In this document: positions 48,891 to 57,274 of the stretch, one piece after another
Numbering within the stretch: the stretch's first letter is position 1
Layout of the letters: each line of letters opens with the position of its first letter
Source of the DNA: Ga0077555 sp050250755
Lineage (GTDB): Bacteria; Pseudomonadota; Alphaproteobacteria; Rhizobiales; Hyphomicrobiaceae
NCBI GenBank assembly: GCA_050250755.1
Contig: JBFWOB010000009.1
Coordinates: 1 to 64,000 of the forward strand
Length of the DNA stretch: 64,000 nucleotides
Direction: 5' to 3'
Program-made: the position numbers and the translations under genes
Notes under the pieces: model-generated
Database searches by the model: none
The model's input: the letters and a program-made list of their open reading frames with translations, nothing else
What the model was told of the DNA's origin: nothing

Positions 48891-49583
48891 ATGGCGGATA
48901 TTCCCGATCTCGCGAAAACCGAGTTGGCGATCGTCGAGCGAACCAATGTGTTCCGCAGGGAGCAAGGATTGGGGGTGGTGCGCCGTGACCCCGTACTCGA
49001 TCGCGCAGCGAGGAATTTCGCGCGATATCTCGCCAAATCGGGACGTTTCGCCCATGAAGCGGATGGCCGGAAGCCCGCCGACCGTGTGAAAGAGGCCGGT
49101 TATTGGTTCTGCGCCATCGCGGAGAACCTGGCTCTCAATCTCGACAGCCGCGGCTTCACGGTAGAGAAACTCGCGCGAGATACCGTCGAGGGTTGGAAGG
49201 CATCGCCAGGGCACCGCAAGAACATGCTGTTGCCTTACGTGACCGAGATCGGCGTCGGTGTTGCCCAAGCCCCGACGTCCGAGCCGAAATTCCTGTCCGT
49301 CCAGTTGCTCGCGCGTCCGAATAGCCTGTCCTACGAGCTTCAGGTGACGAACAAGAGCACGACCTCGGTGAGCTATTCCTTCGGCGGGAAAAACCACGAT
49401 GTGCCCGCGCGGAGCATCATCACGCACAGAGCGTGCGAACCAGGGAAGATCACCTTCACGCATGCGGGCGGCTGGTTCGGCGGCGAAACCTTAAACGCTC
49501 AGTTCAGTGTCTCCGGTACAGCATCGTTCGTTCTGCAGAAGGGCAGCGACGGTAAAATCCGAATTGAGGACAACCGCCGCTGA
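48891..49583 (+). CDS. CAP-domain (SCP/PR1-like) protein
   Basis: 230 aa from the ATG at 48891. The CAP domain (about 10-145) contains ELAIVERTNVFRREQGLGVVRRDPVLDRAARNFA, SGRFAHEADG, AENLA and the WKASPGHRKNML signature, so the fold is complete. A beta-rich C-terminal domain of about 85 residues follows. Most bacterial CAP proteins are secreted, but no signal peptide is seen from this start, and the frame to the left reads into the NUDIX gene. Function unknown. Confidence 0.82.
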   Translation: MADIPDLAKTELAIVERTNVFRREQGLGVVRRDPVLDRAARNFARYLAKSGRFAHEADGRKPADRVKEAGYWFCAIAENLALNLDSRGFTVEKLARDTVEGWKASPGHRKNMLLPYVTEIGVGVAQAPTSEPKFLSVQLLARPNSLSYELQVTNKSTTSVSYSFGGKNHDVPARSIITHRACEPGKITFTHAGGWFGGETLNAQFSVSGTASFVLQKGSDGKIRIEDNRR

Positions 49584-49609
49584 CGGCCGCATCTCGAAGG
49601 TTAGGCCTG

Positions 49610-50062
49610 TCAATCAGACTTCGGCATCTTTTGCCGCCGGGCAGGCCGCGCGGAGCCCCGCTTTGACGAGTTCAGCGCGACCGCCGCGCGAACAAGCGCT
49701 TTCAAAGCCTTTTCATCGATCTCGTCATCCTCACGCCAATCGATGGCGCGCCTGGTGTTGCCTTCGAGGCTGGAATTGAAGAGGCCTGTTGGATCCTCCA
49801 GCGAGGCGCCCTTGGCGAACGTCATTTTCACCACGGATTTGTACGTTTCGCCGGTGCAGATAATGCCGTCGTGCGACCAAACCGGCACCCCGCGCCATTT
49901 CCATTCCTCGACCGCCTCCGGATCGGCTTGTTTGATCAGAGCGCGAATCCGGGCGAGCATTTCTCCTCGCCAGTCCCCCAGCGTCTTGATTTTCTCGTCG
50001 ATCAGTTGAGAAGGAGAGGCAGCGTCCTTTTCCTGCTGCGGGTCGTTCTTGCCGTTCTTCAT
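49610..50062 (-). CDS. DUF1801 domain protein A
   Basis: 150 aa. The ATG at 50062 has a near-perfect AAAGGAGG ribosome site 5-6 bases upstream. The DUF1801 fold (about 25-135) includes LIKQADPEAVEEWKWRGVPVW, ICTGETYKSVVKMTFAKGASLEDP and NTRRAIDWREDDEIDEKALKALV. The ends are charged and Lys/Arg-rich. Function unknown. It is 37 bases downstream of a second DUF1801 gene. Confidence 0.85.
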   Translation of the reverse strand: MKNGKNDPQQEKDAASPSQLIDEKIKTLGDWRGEMLARIRALIKQADPEAVEEWKWRGVPVWSHDGIICTGETYKSVVKMTFAKGASLEDPTGLFNSSLEGNTRRAIDWREDDEIDEKALKALVRAAVALNSSKRGSARPARRQKMPKSD

Positions 50063-50099
50063 GGCGCCTCCTTTCTTCAGTGGCGTTGTTGGTCTTTGC

Positions 50100-50600
50100 T
50101 CACAGGCGCTCGCCCGGCAACGCGCTGGCTTGCTTAATCCAATCGGTGAACTGAACCTCATCGAATGCGTCGTCTTCGTGAATGTCGAGATACCGGACCT
50201 CGGGATGTTTTGATGCTCCGAGCGGAACGGGACGCAGCGACGTGCCACGAAAGAAAGTCACTTTCACGTAGCGCGTGAAGCAATGGTAGCTGAGGAACCA
50301 GCCTTGCCCTTCGATCCCGTAAAATGGCGAGTTCCATTTTACGGCTTTTTGCACGCCCGGCACCGTGCTCTCGATGAGTGCATCGAGTCTGCGTCCGACA
50401 TCCCGTTTCCAACCAGGCATGGCCGAAATATAGGACTGCACAGGCGCGTCCCCGTCGCCCTTCGCGATCTGCGGATTGCCGCCCGACAGGAGAACCGTCT
50501 TCCTGGAGTTTCGCTCTGGGGACGCTTTTTTTGCGACGCGTCCTGATCTCCTTGCTGTCTTCGCAGCGGGCAACGGTGTCTCGCTCGTCGGCTTCTTCAT
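50100..50600 (-). CDS. DUF1801 domain protein B
   Basis: 166 aa from the ATG at 50600. A 40-residue basic tail (PAAKTARRSGRVAKKAS) precedes the DUF1801 domain (VQKAVKWNSPFYGIEGQGWFLSYHCFTRYVKVTFFRGTSL, EVRYLDIHEDDAFDE). The Lys/Arg-rich tail could bind nucleic acid. It is the upstream member of a tandem pair with the gene at 49610-50062; the two are clearly divergent paralogues. Confidence 0.85.
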   Translation of the reverse strand: MKKPTSETPLPAAKTARRSGRVAKKASPERNSRKTVLLSGGNPQIAKGDGDAPVQSYISAMPGWKRDVGRRLDALIESTVPGVQKAVKWNSPFYGIEGQGWFLSYHCFTRYVKVTFFRGTSLRPVPLGASKHPEVRYLDIHEDDAFDEVQFTDWIKQASALPGERL

Positions 50601-50870
50601 GCTTGCGTCCTCTTGCGCATTATCGATTAGCAAAAACGAGGCTCGCTCGAGTGGCGGTCTCCTTTCGGAGAATTCGAGCTAGGGAAGACGAAGGCGATCG
50701 ACTCTACGGAGGTTGGAGTTCCCCGGCTCTTGGTGCCTCGACTTCCCTATGCCGCAATTCCCTCAATTCATATGCTGCATATAAGGGCAACTTGGCGCTG
50801 CGTCGGCCTCAGATGGCACCTGTTGCCTGTGCGGAGCGCTGGTCATGCTGCTCCATTTGGAGGATGGCCA

Positions 50871-51326
50871 ATGGCGCATCGGGGGACATTGCCGCTGTCA
50901 GAAACTTTCTCGCGTTGGTTTTTACACGTCTGTGCTGCGCTTTTCGTGTTCGGGTTTGCCGATGCGAGCACAGCACAGGTGGGTGGCCCTTTGGGCAGCC
51001 CGGCCCAGAAAATGGACAAGTCGAAGCCGCTTTATCTCCAGGGTGATCAGCTAATTTATGACACCCGTAATAAGCGCGTGATCGCACGCGGTAAGGTCGA
51101 GATCTACTACAACAACCACATTCTAACCACCGACGAGATCATCTATGACCAGGGTGCGAACACACTCACCGCCCGCGGTAACACCTTGTTCAAAGAGCCG
51201 AACGGCAACATCACTCGTGGCGACAGCGTCGAAACGCCGGCCGAATTCCGCGACGCCTTCATCGAAAGTCTGCGCCTCATTGGACACGACGACACGCGCA
51301 TCACGGTACGACGCTCTGCCCGTTAG
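50871..51326 (+). CDS. Short OstA-like protein resembling the N-terminus of LptD
   Basis: 151 aa. The ATG at 50871 has GGAGG about 8 bases upstream and starts a signal peptide (about 12-35). The mature part is a single LptA/OstA-type domain (LYLQGDQLIYDTRNKRVIARGKVEIYYNNHILTTDEIIYD pattern), then a LptD-like SLRLIGHDDTRI segment where the protein stops. In full LptD (about 800 aa) the outer-membrane barrel follows here. The downstream 100 bases show no barrel sequence in any frame, so this is either a fixed short paralogue or a truncated remnant. Confidence 0.75.
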   Translation: MAHRGTLPLSETFSRWFLHVCAALFVFGFADASTAQVGGPLGSPAQKMDKSKPLYLQGDQLIYDTRNKRVIARGKVEIYYNNHILTTDEIIYDQGANTLTARGNTLFKEPNGNITRGDSVETPAEFRDAFIESLRLIGHDDTRITVRRSAR

Positions 51327-51453
51327 CGCGCATTTGCGACTATTCGTGAATCATGCGCTCGATGCTCGTCACCGACCCGACGAGGCGCCCTGGCGGATTG
51401 ACGCCTGAGCAACGGGGCTCACCTGCAGGCGTCCCACCACGGAGCGGCAGTGA

Positions 51454-52194
51454 TTAGAGCGCAGGCACGCGCTTCAGAATTTGCGCCACCATACGTGACC
51501 GAACCTCGGGCATTTGCAGGCCGTGCGCGGCGAGGACGCGGGCCTCGAGAAAGTATCCGGTCAACGCGAAGCCCGCGGCAAGATCCGAGGTCGACGCGCC
51601 GCCATGTGTCCTTCCAGCCAAAAAACCAGGAAGAGCCAACAATCGCTCCTTATAGGGCTCGCCCGCCGAGGCGGACACCGCTCGCCCCGATCGCGGCGAG
51701 ACATAGATCAGGTGGTCGTTGCCGCCTGTCGCTGCGCACTGTGTCAGATCGAGGCCGTATCCAAGCTCGTCGAGCAGCGCGAGCTCCCACCGCACGAGCA
51801 GCGCAGGCCATACACTCGCATCATCGAGAAAGCCCAGAACGAACAGGGTGACCTCGAACAACGCCGGGTGCGGATCGCGCTCCGGCAAGAGCCGGGCAAG
51901 CATCGCGATGGAGGAAAGCGCGGTAAGGCGTGCCGGATCGGCGGCGGCCATGGCCTCGGCTGCAAAGCCACGCCGCAACTCGACGGCGTAGTGCCCGAGC
52001 TGCTCGGCAAGTCGGCCCTTCCATTGCACGTCGACATGATTGCCGGTCTGAAGCACGGGCCTCAGCCGTCGAGAACGCCCGCCATGCACGAAGCCGAGGT
52101 GACGGCCATGCTCACGGGTCAGCAGCTCTGCTACGGCAGCCGTCTCGCCATGCGCGCGCACCGAGAGAACGATCGCCTCGTCGCTCCAATTCAT
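51454..52194 (-). CDS. recO: DNA repair protein RecO
   Basis: 246 aa. RecO loads RecA with RecF and RecR at gaps. The N-terminal OB fold begins MNWSDEAIVLSVRAHGETAAVAELLTREHGRHLGFVHGG; a helical region (LFVLGFLDD..LVRWELALLDELGYGLDL) and a C-terminal helical end follow. In Rhizobiales it often lies near era and rnc, which are not in the window. Confidence 0.93.
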   Translation of the reverse strand: MNWSDEAIVLSVRAHGETAAVAELLTREHGRHLGFVHGGRSRRLRPVLQTGNHVDVQWKGRLAEQLGHYAVELRRGFAAEAMAAADPARLTALSSIAMLARLLPERDPHPALFEVTLFVLGFLDDASVWPALLVRWELALLDELGYGLDLTQCAATGGNDHLIYVSPRSGRAVSASAGEPYKERLLALPGFLAGRTHGGASTSDLAAGFALTGYFLEARVLAAHGLQMPEVRSRMVAQILKRVPAL

Positions 52195-52338
52195 GGGCAG
52201 GACTTTAGCACAGACCGCATTGTCTCTGCCGTATCGTGTGTGGGAGACGGGACGACCGCTATGTACACCATCCGGGACTGTTGCCAGGCGGGATCGGTTC
52301 GGCTCTGATCGGGATCACGTTCGATTGGAGGCACGCCC

Positions 52339-52650
52339 ATGATCATCGCTGTCGTTCAGATTCCGATGCCGAAGCGCCCGAAGGATGCAGCCGTGGCAGC
52401 TCAAACGAAATCGGCGCCCACCTACCGCGCCCTCGCTGAAAAAGGTCTCCTGCGCAAGGATTACCTCAATGGCGATGCCGGCGGCGGAGGGGTTTACACT
52501 TGGGTGTCGCGCGAGGCGGCGGAGGCTTTCTACAACGCCGATTGGTTTGCCAAAGCCGAGACAGCGTTCGGCGCACGCCCGACGGTTACCTATTATGAGA
52601 CGTACGTCACCGTCGATAACGTCAAGGGCGAGACCATCGTTCGAGAATGA
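52339..52650 (+). CDS. YdhR-like monooxygenase / ABM-fold protein
   Basis: 103 aa ferredoxin-like (dimeric alpha-beta barrel) protein: IIAVVQIPMPKRP strand, RALAEKGLLRKDYLNGDAGGGGVYTW, AEAFYNADWFAKAETAFG, TYYETYVTVDN. Matches small YdhR/antibiotic-biosynthesis-monooxygenase-type proteins. The ATG at 52339 has GGAGG 8 bases upstream. Role unknown. Confidence 0.8.
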   Translation: MIIAVVQIPMPKRPKDAAVAAQTKSAPTYRALAEKGLLRKDYLNGDAGGGGVYTWVSREAAEAFYNADWFAKAETAFGARPTVTYYETYVTVDNVKGETIVRE

Positions 52651-52711
52651 CGGAGCGTGAACGCTTTGCCATTGCCATGGCAAAATATGCTGTGATCTCC
52701 TACATTCCGAG

Positions 52712-52885
52712 TCGCAGGGCTGCGGGGTGCGTCAGGGCAAATTCGACCCGGGGGCCTATACTCTCCGCATGGGCGCTGTCCCTGGCCGGGCTCGTGGGCT
52801 TGGCCACATGGTGCCCACCTACATAAGTAGGGACCACGCGGGACGATCGCTCAACGCCCATCGCGGCTCTGCACCCTCTGTCGGC
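52712..52885 (+). ncRNA. ssrS: 6S RNA (SsrS)
   Basis: RNA that mimics an open promoter and binds the housekeeping RNA polymerase. Upstream of fthC is the conserved alphaproteobacterial and gammaproteobacterial location. The stretch folds as a long rod: closing stem GGGGTGC (52724-52730) with GCACCC (52871-52876), a wide internal loop, ATGGGCG (52769-52775) with CGCCCAT (52855-52861), GTCCC (52778-52782) with GGGAC (52840-52844), and a terminal hairpin CCTAC-ATAA-GTAGG (52818-52831) flanked by TGGT/ACCA. The exact ends are estimated. Confidence 0.68.
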
Positions 52886-52916
52886 GCGGCCGGCACCGCC
52901 CGGAAGCGAGGCCATT

Positions 52917-53513
52917 GTGGATGATGCGACCAGTCCAATCGTCGTCGCCAAGCGGCTTTTGCGAGACGAGGCGAAGGCACGCCGAGCCGCCATCCCTGTC
53001 GCCGAACGAGTGGCGGCCGCCTCCAACCTAGCGGAACGTGGCCTCGATTTTCTCCCAGGTTTCGCTCCTGCCTCGGTCGTATCCGGCTTCCTCGCGATCG
53101 GCGAGGAGATCAATCCCGGTCCGCTCATGACCCGCCTGCATCGCGATGGCGCCACCATTTGCCTACCTGTCATGGTCGGCAAGGGGCGGCCTCTCGAGTT
53201 CCGCGCCTGGGCACCGGGTGCTCCCTTAAGGACTGTCGTCTGGGGCATCCGTGAGCCCCACGAAACGGCCCCGCTCGTCGAGCCGGACGTGCTGCTGGTG
53301 CCTCTGTTGGCATTCGATCGCACGGGCGCGCGGCTCGGCTATGGCGGCGGCTTCTATGACCGCACGCTACATGGTCTCCGCAGTCGCAAGCCGGTCGTTA
53401 CCATCGGACTCGGTTACGCAGGCCAAGAGGTCGACGTGGTTCCCCATCTCGATTATGACGAACGACTGGACTGGGTGCTCACCCCGGAGGGCCCGATCCG
53501 TTGTTCTCTCTGA
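52917..53513 (+). CDS. fthC: 5-formyltetrahydrofolate cyclo-ligase
   Basis: 198 aa. Converts 5-formyl-THF to methenyl-THF using ATP. It starts at the GTG at 52917. Motifs include KRLLRDEAKARRAAIPV, GPLMTRLHRDGATICLPVM, the LVPLLAFDRTGARLGYGGGFYDRTL loop and VTIGLGYAGQEVDVVPHLDYDERLDWVLTPEGPI at the end. Co-located with 6S RNA upstream and the phosphoesterase gene 16 bases downstream. Confidence 0.95.
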   Translation: MDDATSPIVVAKRLLRDEAKARRAAIPVAERVAAASNLAERGLDFLPGFAPASVVSGFLAIGEEINPGPLMTRLHRDGATICLPVMVGKGRPLEFRAWAPGAPLRTVVWGIREPHETAPLVEPDVLLVPLLAFDRTGARLGYGGGFYDRTLHGLRSRKPVVTIGLGYAGQEVDVVPHLDYDERLDWVLTPEGPIRCSL

Positions 53514-53529
53514 CGGGAAGTCGCCTCTA

Positions 53530-54354
53530 ATGCGCATTCTATTCCTCGGCGACGTCGTCGGGCGTGCTGGTCGCAAAGCCGTTGTCGATGGCCTGCCGAG
53601 GTTGATCAGCCGCTACAAGCTGGATTTCGTAGTGGTCAACGGTGAGAATGCGGCCGGTGGCTTCGGCATCACCGAAAGCATCCTCCGCGATTTCCTCGAT
53701 GCCGGCGCCGACGCGGTGACACTCGGCAATCACTCATTCGATCAGAGAGAGGCGCTGGTTTTCATTGAGCGCCACGATCGCTTGATCCGACCGCTCAACT
53801 ATCCCAAGGGCACACCGGGCAGGGGGGCCGGGCTCTACAAGGCGCGCAATGGCAAGGAAGTGCTCGTGGTTCAGGGCATGGGCCGCGTGTTTATGCCAGA
53901 ATTGGACTGTCCCTTCAGGGCGATCGAGTCCGAGGTCGCCGCCTGTCCGCTGGGCTCTGGGGCCGATGCCATTCTCATCGATTTCCATGCCGAGGCGACC
54001 AGCGAGAAGCAGGCCATGGGCGCTTTTCTCGACGGTCGGGTCTCCTGCGTCGTGGGGACGCACACCCACGTACCGACGGCAGACGACCGCGTCCTGAAGC
54101 ATGGCACAGCGTTCATGACGGATGCCGGCATGTGCGGCGATTATGAATCGATTGTTGGCATGGAGATCGAAGAGCCCGTCAATCGCTTCCTTACCCGCAT
54201 TCCGAGAGGGCGTTTCGAGCCGGCGATGGGTGCTGCAACTCTATCCGGTTTCGCAATCGAAACCGACGATTCGACCGGCCTTGCGCGGTACGCCAAAGCA
54301 GTACGGCTCGGTGGTGCATTGGCACCGACCGAGCCGTTGTTCTGGGTCGAATGA
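53530..54354 (+). CDS. YmdB-like (TIGR00282) metallophosphoesterase
   Basis: 274 aa. Bacillus YmdB is a cyclic-nucleotide phosphodiesterase that affects biofilm genes. The metal-site motifs are MRILFLGDVVGRAGRKAV, VVVNGENAAGGFG, VTLGNHSFDQRE, IDFHAEATSEKQAMG and VVGTHTHVPTADDRVL with TDAGMCGDYESIVGME. The start is the ATG at 53530; a longer in-frame start lies inside fthC and is rejected. Forms a pair with fthC in many alphaproteobacteria. Confidence 0.93.
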   Translation: MRILFLGDVVGRAGRKAVVDGLPRLISRYKLDFVVVNGENAAGGFGITESILRDFLDAGADAVTLGNHSFDQREALVFIERHDRLIRPLNYPKGTPGRGAGLYKARNGKEVLVVQGMGRVFMPELDCPFRAIESEVAACPLGSGADAILIDFHAEATSEKQAMGAFLDGRVSCVVGTHTHVPTADDRVLKHGTAFMTDAGMCGDYESIVGMEIEEPVNRFLTRIPRGRFEPAMGAATLSGFAIETDDSTGLARYAKAVRLGGALAPTEPLFWVE

Positions 54355-54745
54355 GAGAAAGAGGCTGGCTCCTTCTTTTGGCCCAGCAGGGTCAGCTGCT
54401 GGATTGCAGGTTGGAGCACCTGAACTCGCGGCGCTCGTTTGGTCACGATCCTTGGGCGAGGGCAGTGACCGGCGATGCGACTCGTCTCCACCAATGCGCC
54501 GAAGATCGCGCCACACTCGTAAACAAAGTGTTAAAGTTGTGGGGGCCTTCGATCCCTTGAACAAAGTCCACGGCAGCACCGGCAGAACGCGCGACATATC
54601 GTGCCAATGCCATTCGTCTCTTGGGTCTGTGCCCGGCACGGGTTGCGTAGGCCGGAGCGGTGGGCTAACTCAAAGCAGATAAAAGTGCGTCGGACGGAGT
54701 GAGCTCCGTGCCGGCGACGATGGCACGTCCAGCCCTGGATCGCGC
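54355..54745. promoter_or_regulatory. Intergenic region upstream of the nuo operon
   Basis: 391 bases without a supported gene; presumably holds the nuoA promoter. I see no clear tRNA, riboswitch or strong terminator. Confidence 0.45.
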
Positions 54746-55111
54746 ATGACACTGCTCATCAACGACTACCTGCCGATCGCGATCTTCATCGGTGTTGCTC
54801 TCTTCATCGGCGGCTCGCTGATGGTGGCGCCCTGGCTCGTCGCGCACCGTAATCCGGATTCCGAAAAGCTGTCGGCATACGAATGCGGATTCAACGCATT
54901 CGACGACGCCCGCATGAAGTTCGACATCCGGTTTTACCTGACGGCAATTCTGTTCATCATTTTCGACATCGAAGCCGCGTTCCTGTTTCCATGGACGGTG
55001 GCTTTCACATCGGCTGGTGAAGCAGGCTTCTGGGCAGTGATGCTGTTCATCGGCGAGCTCGTGCTCGGCTACATCTACGTATGGCGCAGGGGAGCACTCG
55101 AATGGGATTGA
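54746..55111 (+). CDS. nuoA: NADH-quinone oxidoreductase subunit A
   Basis: 121 aa membrane subunit of respiratory complex I with three helices (about 8-30, 65-88, 95-113) and the conserved SEKLSAYECGFNAFDDARMKFDIRFYLTAILFIIFDIEAAFLFPW signature pattern. First gene of the nuo cluster. The nuoB start overlaps its last ten bases. Confidence 0.97.
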   Translation: MTLLINDYLPIAIFIGVALFIGGSLMVAPWLVAHRNPDSEKLSAYECGFNAFDDARMKFDIRFYLTAILFIIFDIEAAFLFPWTVAFTSAGEAGFWAVMLFIGELVLGYIYVWRRGALEWD

Positions 55112-55674
55112 TCGTACCCGGCCAACCCGTCTTCGACCGGCCTGGCGAGACCGGTTCCGGCGCGAGTCTCGTGAAGCCCGGCGATCGGGGCATGACCGAG
55201 ATCAACAACGCGCTGGCTGACAAAGGCTTCCTCGTCACCACGACCGACGATCTCATCAATTGGGCGAGAACTGGCTCGCTGATGTGGATGACGTTCGGTT
55301 TGGCGTGCTGCGCCGTCGAGATGATGCAGGCATCGATGCCTCGCTACGACGTCGAGCGCTTCGGTTTTGCGCCCCGCGCCTCACCGCGACAGTCGGACGT
55401 GATGATCGTTGCAGGTACGCTGACCAACAAGATGGCGCCGGCCCTGCGCAAGGTCTACGACCAGATGCCGGAGCCGCGCTACGTCATCTCGATGGGTTCG
55501 TGCGCTAATGGCGGCGGTTACTACCACTACAGCTATGCCGTCGTTCGCGGATGCGATCGCATCGTGCCGGTCGACGTCTACGTGCCAGGCTGCCCGCCGA
55601 CTGCCGAGGCACTCGTCTATGGCATCCTCCTGCTGCAGAAGAAAATCCGCCGCACGGGCACAATCGAGAGATAG
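55102..55674 (+). CDS. nuoB: NADH-quinone oxidoreductase subunit B
   Basis: 190 aa. It holds the N2 iron-sulfur cluster through FGLACCAVEMM, MGSCANGGGYYHYSYA and VPGCPPTAEAL. The ATG at 55102 has GGGGAG upstream; an earlier in-frame start lies inside nuoA. The N-terminal 40 residues are longer than in E. coli NuoB, as is common in alphaproteobacteria. Coupled to nuoA by overlap. Confidence 0.97.
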   Translation: MGLIVPGQPVFDRPGETGSGASLVKPGDRGMTEINNALADKGFLVTTTDDLINWARTGSLMWMTFGLACCAVEMMQASMPRYDVERFGFAPRASPRQSDVMIVAGTLTNKMAPALRKVYDQMPEPRYVISMGSCANGGGYYHYSYAVVRGCDRIVPVDVYVPGCPPTAEALVYGILLLQKKIRRTGTIER

Positions 55675-55736
55675 GCGACAGCCCAATCCGCCGGCGACGC
55701 ATCGCGGTACCCGATCATTATTGAAGGACGTAGCAC

Positions 55737-56339
55737 GTGACGAACCTCGGCGAGCACGCCTCGGCTACCCTCGGTAGCGTCCTTGTCGACTCCAAACTCG
55801 CATTCGGTGAGGTAACGCTTACGGTTGCGCTCGATCAGATCGTGAGCGTCCTCACCAAGCTGCGAGACGATCCGGAGCTACAGTTCGAAACGCTGCTCGA
55901 CATTACCGGTGTCGACTGGCCGGCCCGCGAGGAGCGCTTCGACGTCGTTTATCACTTGCTCTCGATGCGCAAGAACCAGCGCATCCGCGTTAAGCTCACG
56001 ACGGACGAGATGGAGCCCGTGCCGAGCGTCATCGAGGTATTCCCGACCGCCAATTGGCTGGAGCGGGAGACCTACGATATGTACGGAATTCTATTCTCTG
56101 GTCATCCGGACCTGCGCCGCATTCTTACGGACTACGGCTTTGAAGGCTATCCGCTGCGCAAGGACTTCCCGCTCACCGGGTATAAGGAAGTGCGTTTCGA
56201 TGATGAGCTGAAGCGCGTCGTCTACGAGCCGGTTCGCCTCACTCAGGAATTCCGGCAGTTCGACTTCGAGAGCCCGTGGGAAGGAGTCGATTACATCCTT
56301 CCCGGCGACGAGAAGGCCAAAGAGCCGCCGAAACCCTGA
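55737..56339 (+). CDS. nuoC: NADH-quinone oxidoreductase subunit C
   Basis: 200 aa peripheral-arm subunit, separate from NuoD as usual in alphaproteobacteria. Starts at the GTG at 55737 (GAAGGA ribosome site). Signature NWLERETYDMYGILFSGHPDLRRILTDYGFEGYPLRKDFPLTGYKEVR pattern near residues 100-150, then SPWEGVDYILPGDEK. Confidence 0.97.
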   Translation: MTNLGEHASATLGSVLVDSKLAFGEVTLTVALDQIVSVLTKLRDDPELQFETLLDITGVDWPAREERFDVVYHLLSMRKNQRIRVKLTTDEMEPVPSVIEVFPTANWLERETYDMYGILFSGHPDLRRILTDYGFEGYPLRKDFPLTGYKEVRFDDELKRVVYEPVRLTQEFRQFDFESPWEGVDYILPGDEKAKEPPKP

Positions 56340-56341
56340 GC

Positions 56342-56584
56342 ATGTCTGGTAAACTCGTTGCGTGTGGAATGTTGGCTCTCGCCCTGGCCGCGACGTTTGC
56401 GACTGGTGCGCATCGCCAGCTACTTACGGCTCCTTTGAAACGGACTGCGTTGCAAAAGCCGCTGCCGACAGTCAGCCCGTCGGCGCTCGAGCGTGGTTGC
56501 GCGGCTTGGGGCGAAGCCCTCTCGGATTGCCTCGAAGGCACGGATCCAGGCCCCTATCAGTTCGATGCGCCGGCGAAGTTTTGA
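56342..56584 (+). CDS. Small predicted exported protein between nuoC and nuoD
   Basis: 80 aa starting at the ATG at 56342, two bases after the nuoC stop. The N-terminus (KLVACGMLALALAATFATG) is a signal peptide or membrane anchor. The mature part has two cysteines (RGCAAWGEALSDCLEG) and a hydrophilic tail. No homologue is recognised. Its position within the complex I cluster suggests co-expression, not necessarily a role in the complex. A real gene is likely but not proven. Confidence 0.5.
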   Translation: MSGKLVACGMLALALAATFATGAHRQLLTAPLKRTALQKPLPTVSPSALERGCAAWGEALSDCLEGTDPGPYQFDAPAKF

Positions 56585-56694
56585 ACCTGCCGTCGCAAGG
56601 CATCGTCCCATGCCGTGTCGGGTTGCCGGCCCAGCCGCCCCTGGCCAAACTGGATGATCGCTATCGCCATTACAGTTTCGCTCAGGGATCTGCC

Positions 56695-57126
56695 ATGAAA
56701 CCCAGTCTCACCGCCGGCTTTTTCGATAGCCACGCCTACACGGTGACCGCAGACAACACGGTCCCGCATTTGGCCATGGACCGCTCGACCTTCGACGACA
56801 TCCCGGAGGTGCTGGCGACCGCTTACATGGTGGTGATGATGGAAGGTGCTTGCACCAAAGTGCTGCGGCCTCATCTGGACACGAACGAAGGCTCGCTCGG
56901 CATCGCCGTGAATATCACGCATCTTGCCGCCACTGTGCCCGGCCAGGTTGTCACGATCACGGCTACAGTCGAGAAGGTCGAGGGCCGCAAGGTAACCTTC
57001 CACGTCGTCGCTCACGACGGCCTCGATAAGATCGGCGAAGGTACCCATCAGCGGGCCATCGTCCCGTGGGATCGGTTCAAGGCCGGCGTGGCGGCCAAAG
57101 CCGCAAAGGTCGTGGCGATCCGCTGA
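56695..57126 (+). CDS. Hot-dog-fold thioesterase (FlK-like)
   Basis: 143 aa from the ATG at 56695. It matches the fluoroacetyl-CoA-thioesterase-like group: VPEVLATAYMVVMMEGAC-type helix with the active-site Glu, NITHLAATVPGQVVTITATVEKVEGRKVTFHVVAHDG and GTHQRAIV. The catalytic His/Thr/Glu set cannot be confirmed by eye. It is placed between nuoC and nuoD, an arrangement also seen for accessory genes in other Rhizobiales nuo clusters. Confidence 0.82.
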   Translation: MKPSLTAGFFDSHAYTVTADNTVPHLAMDRSTFDDIPEVLATAYMVVMMEGACTKVLRPHLDTNEGSLGIAVNITHLAATVPGQVVTITATVEKVEGRKVTFHVVAHDGLDKIGEGTHQRAIVPWDRFKAGVAAKAAKVVAIR

Positions 57127-57274
57127 GAGGAACATCGTTTCCCATTATGGGGCGAGTGTGCCGCGATGTCTGGCCGCGCCATCTTGGGGGCTAGCGTTAG
57201 GGCCATTGGCCCTATATGGACAGTCGAGAACAATTCCAATTGGGTGCACCGCCAGAGCCGGACGAGACGACCCC

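Noticed and set aside
52727..52924. 65-codon frame inside the fthC upstream region
   Set aside because: Overlaps the folded 6S RNA candidate and has no protein-like composition.
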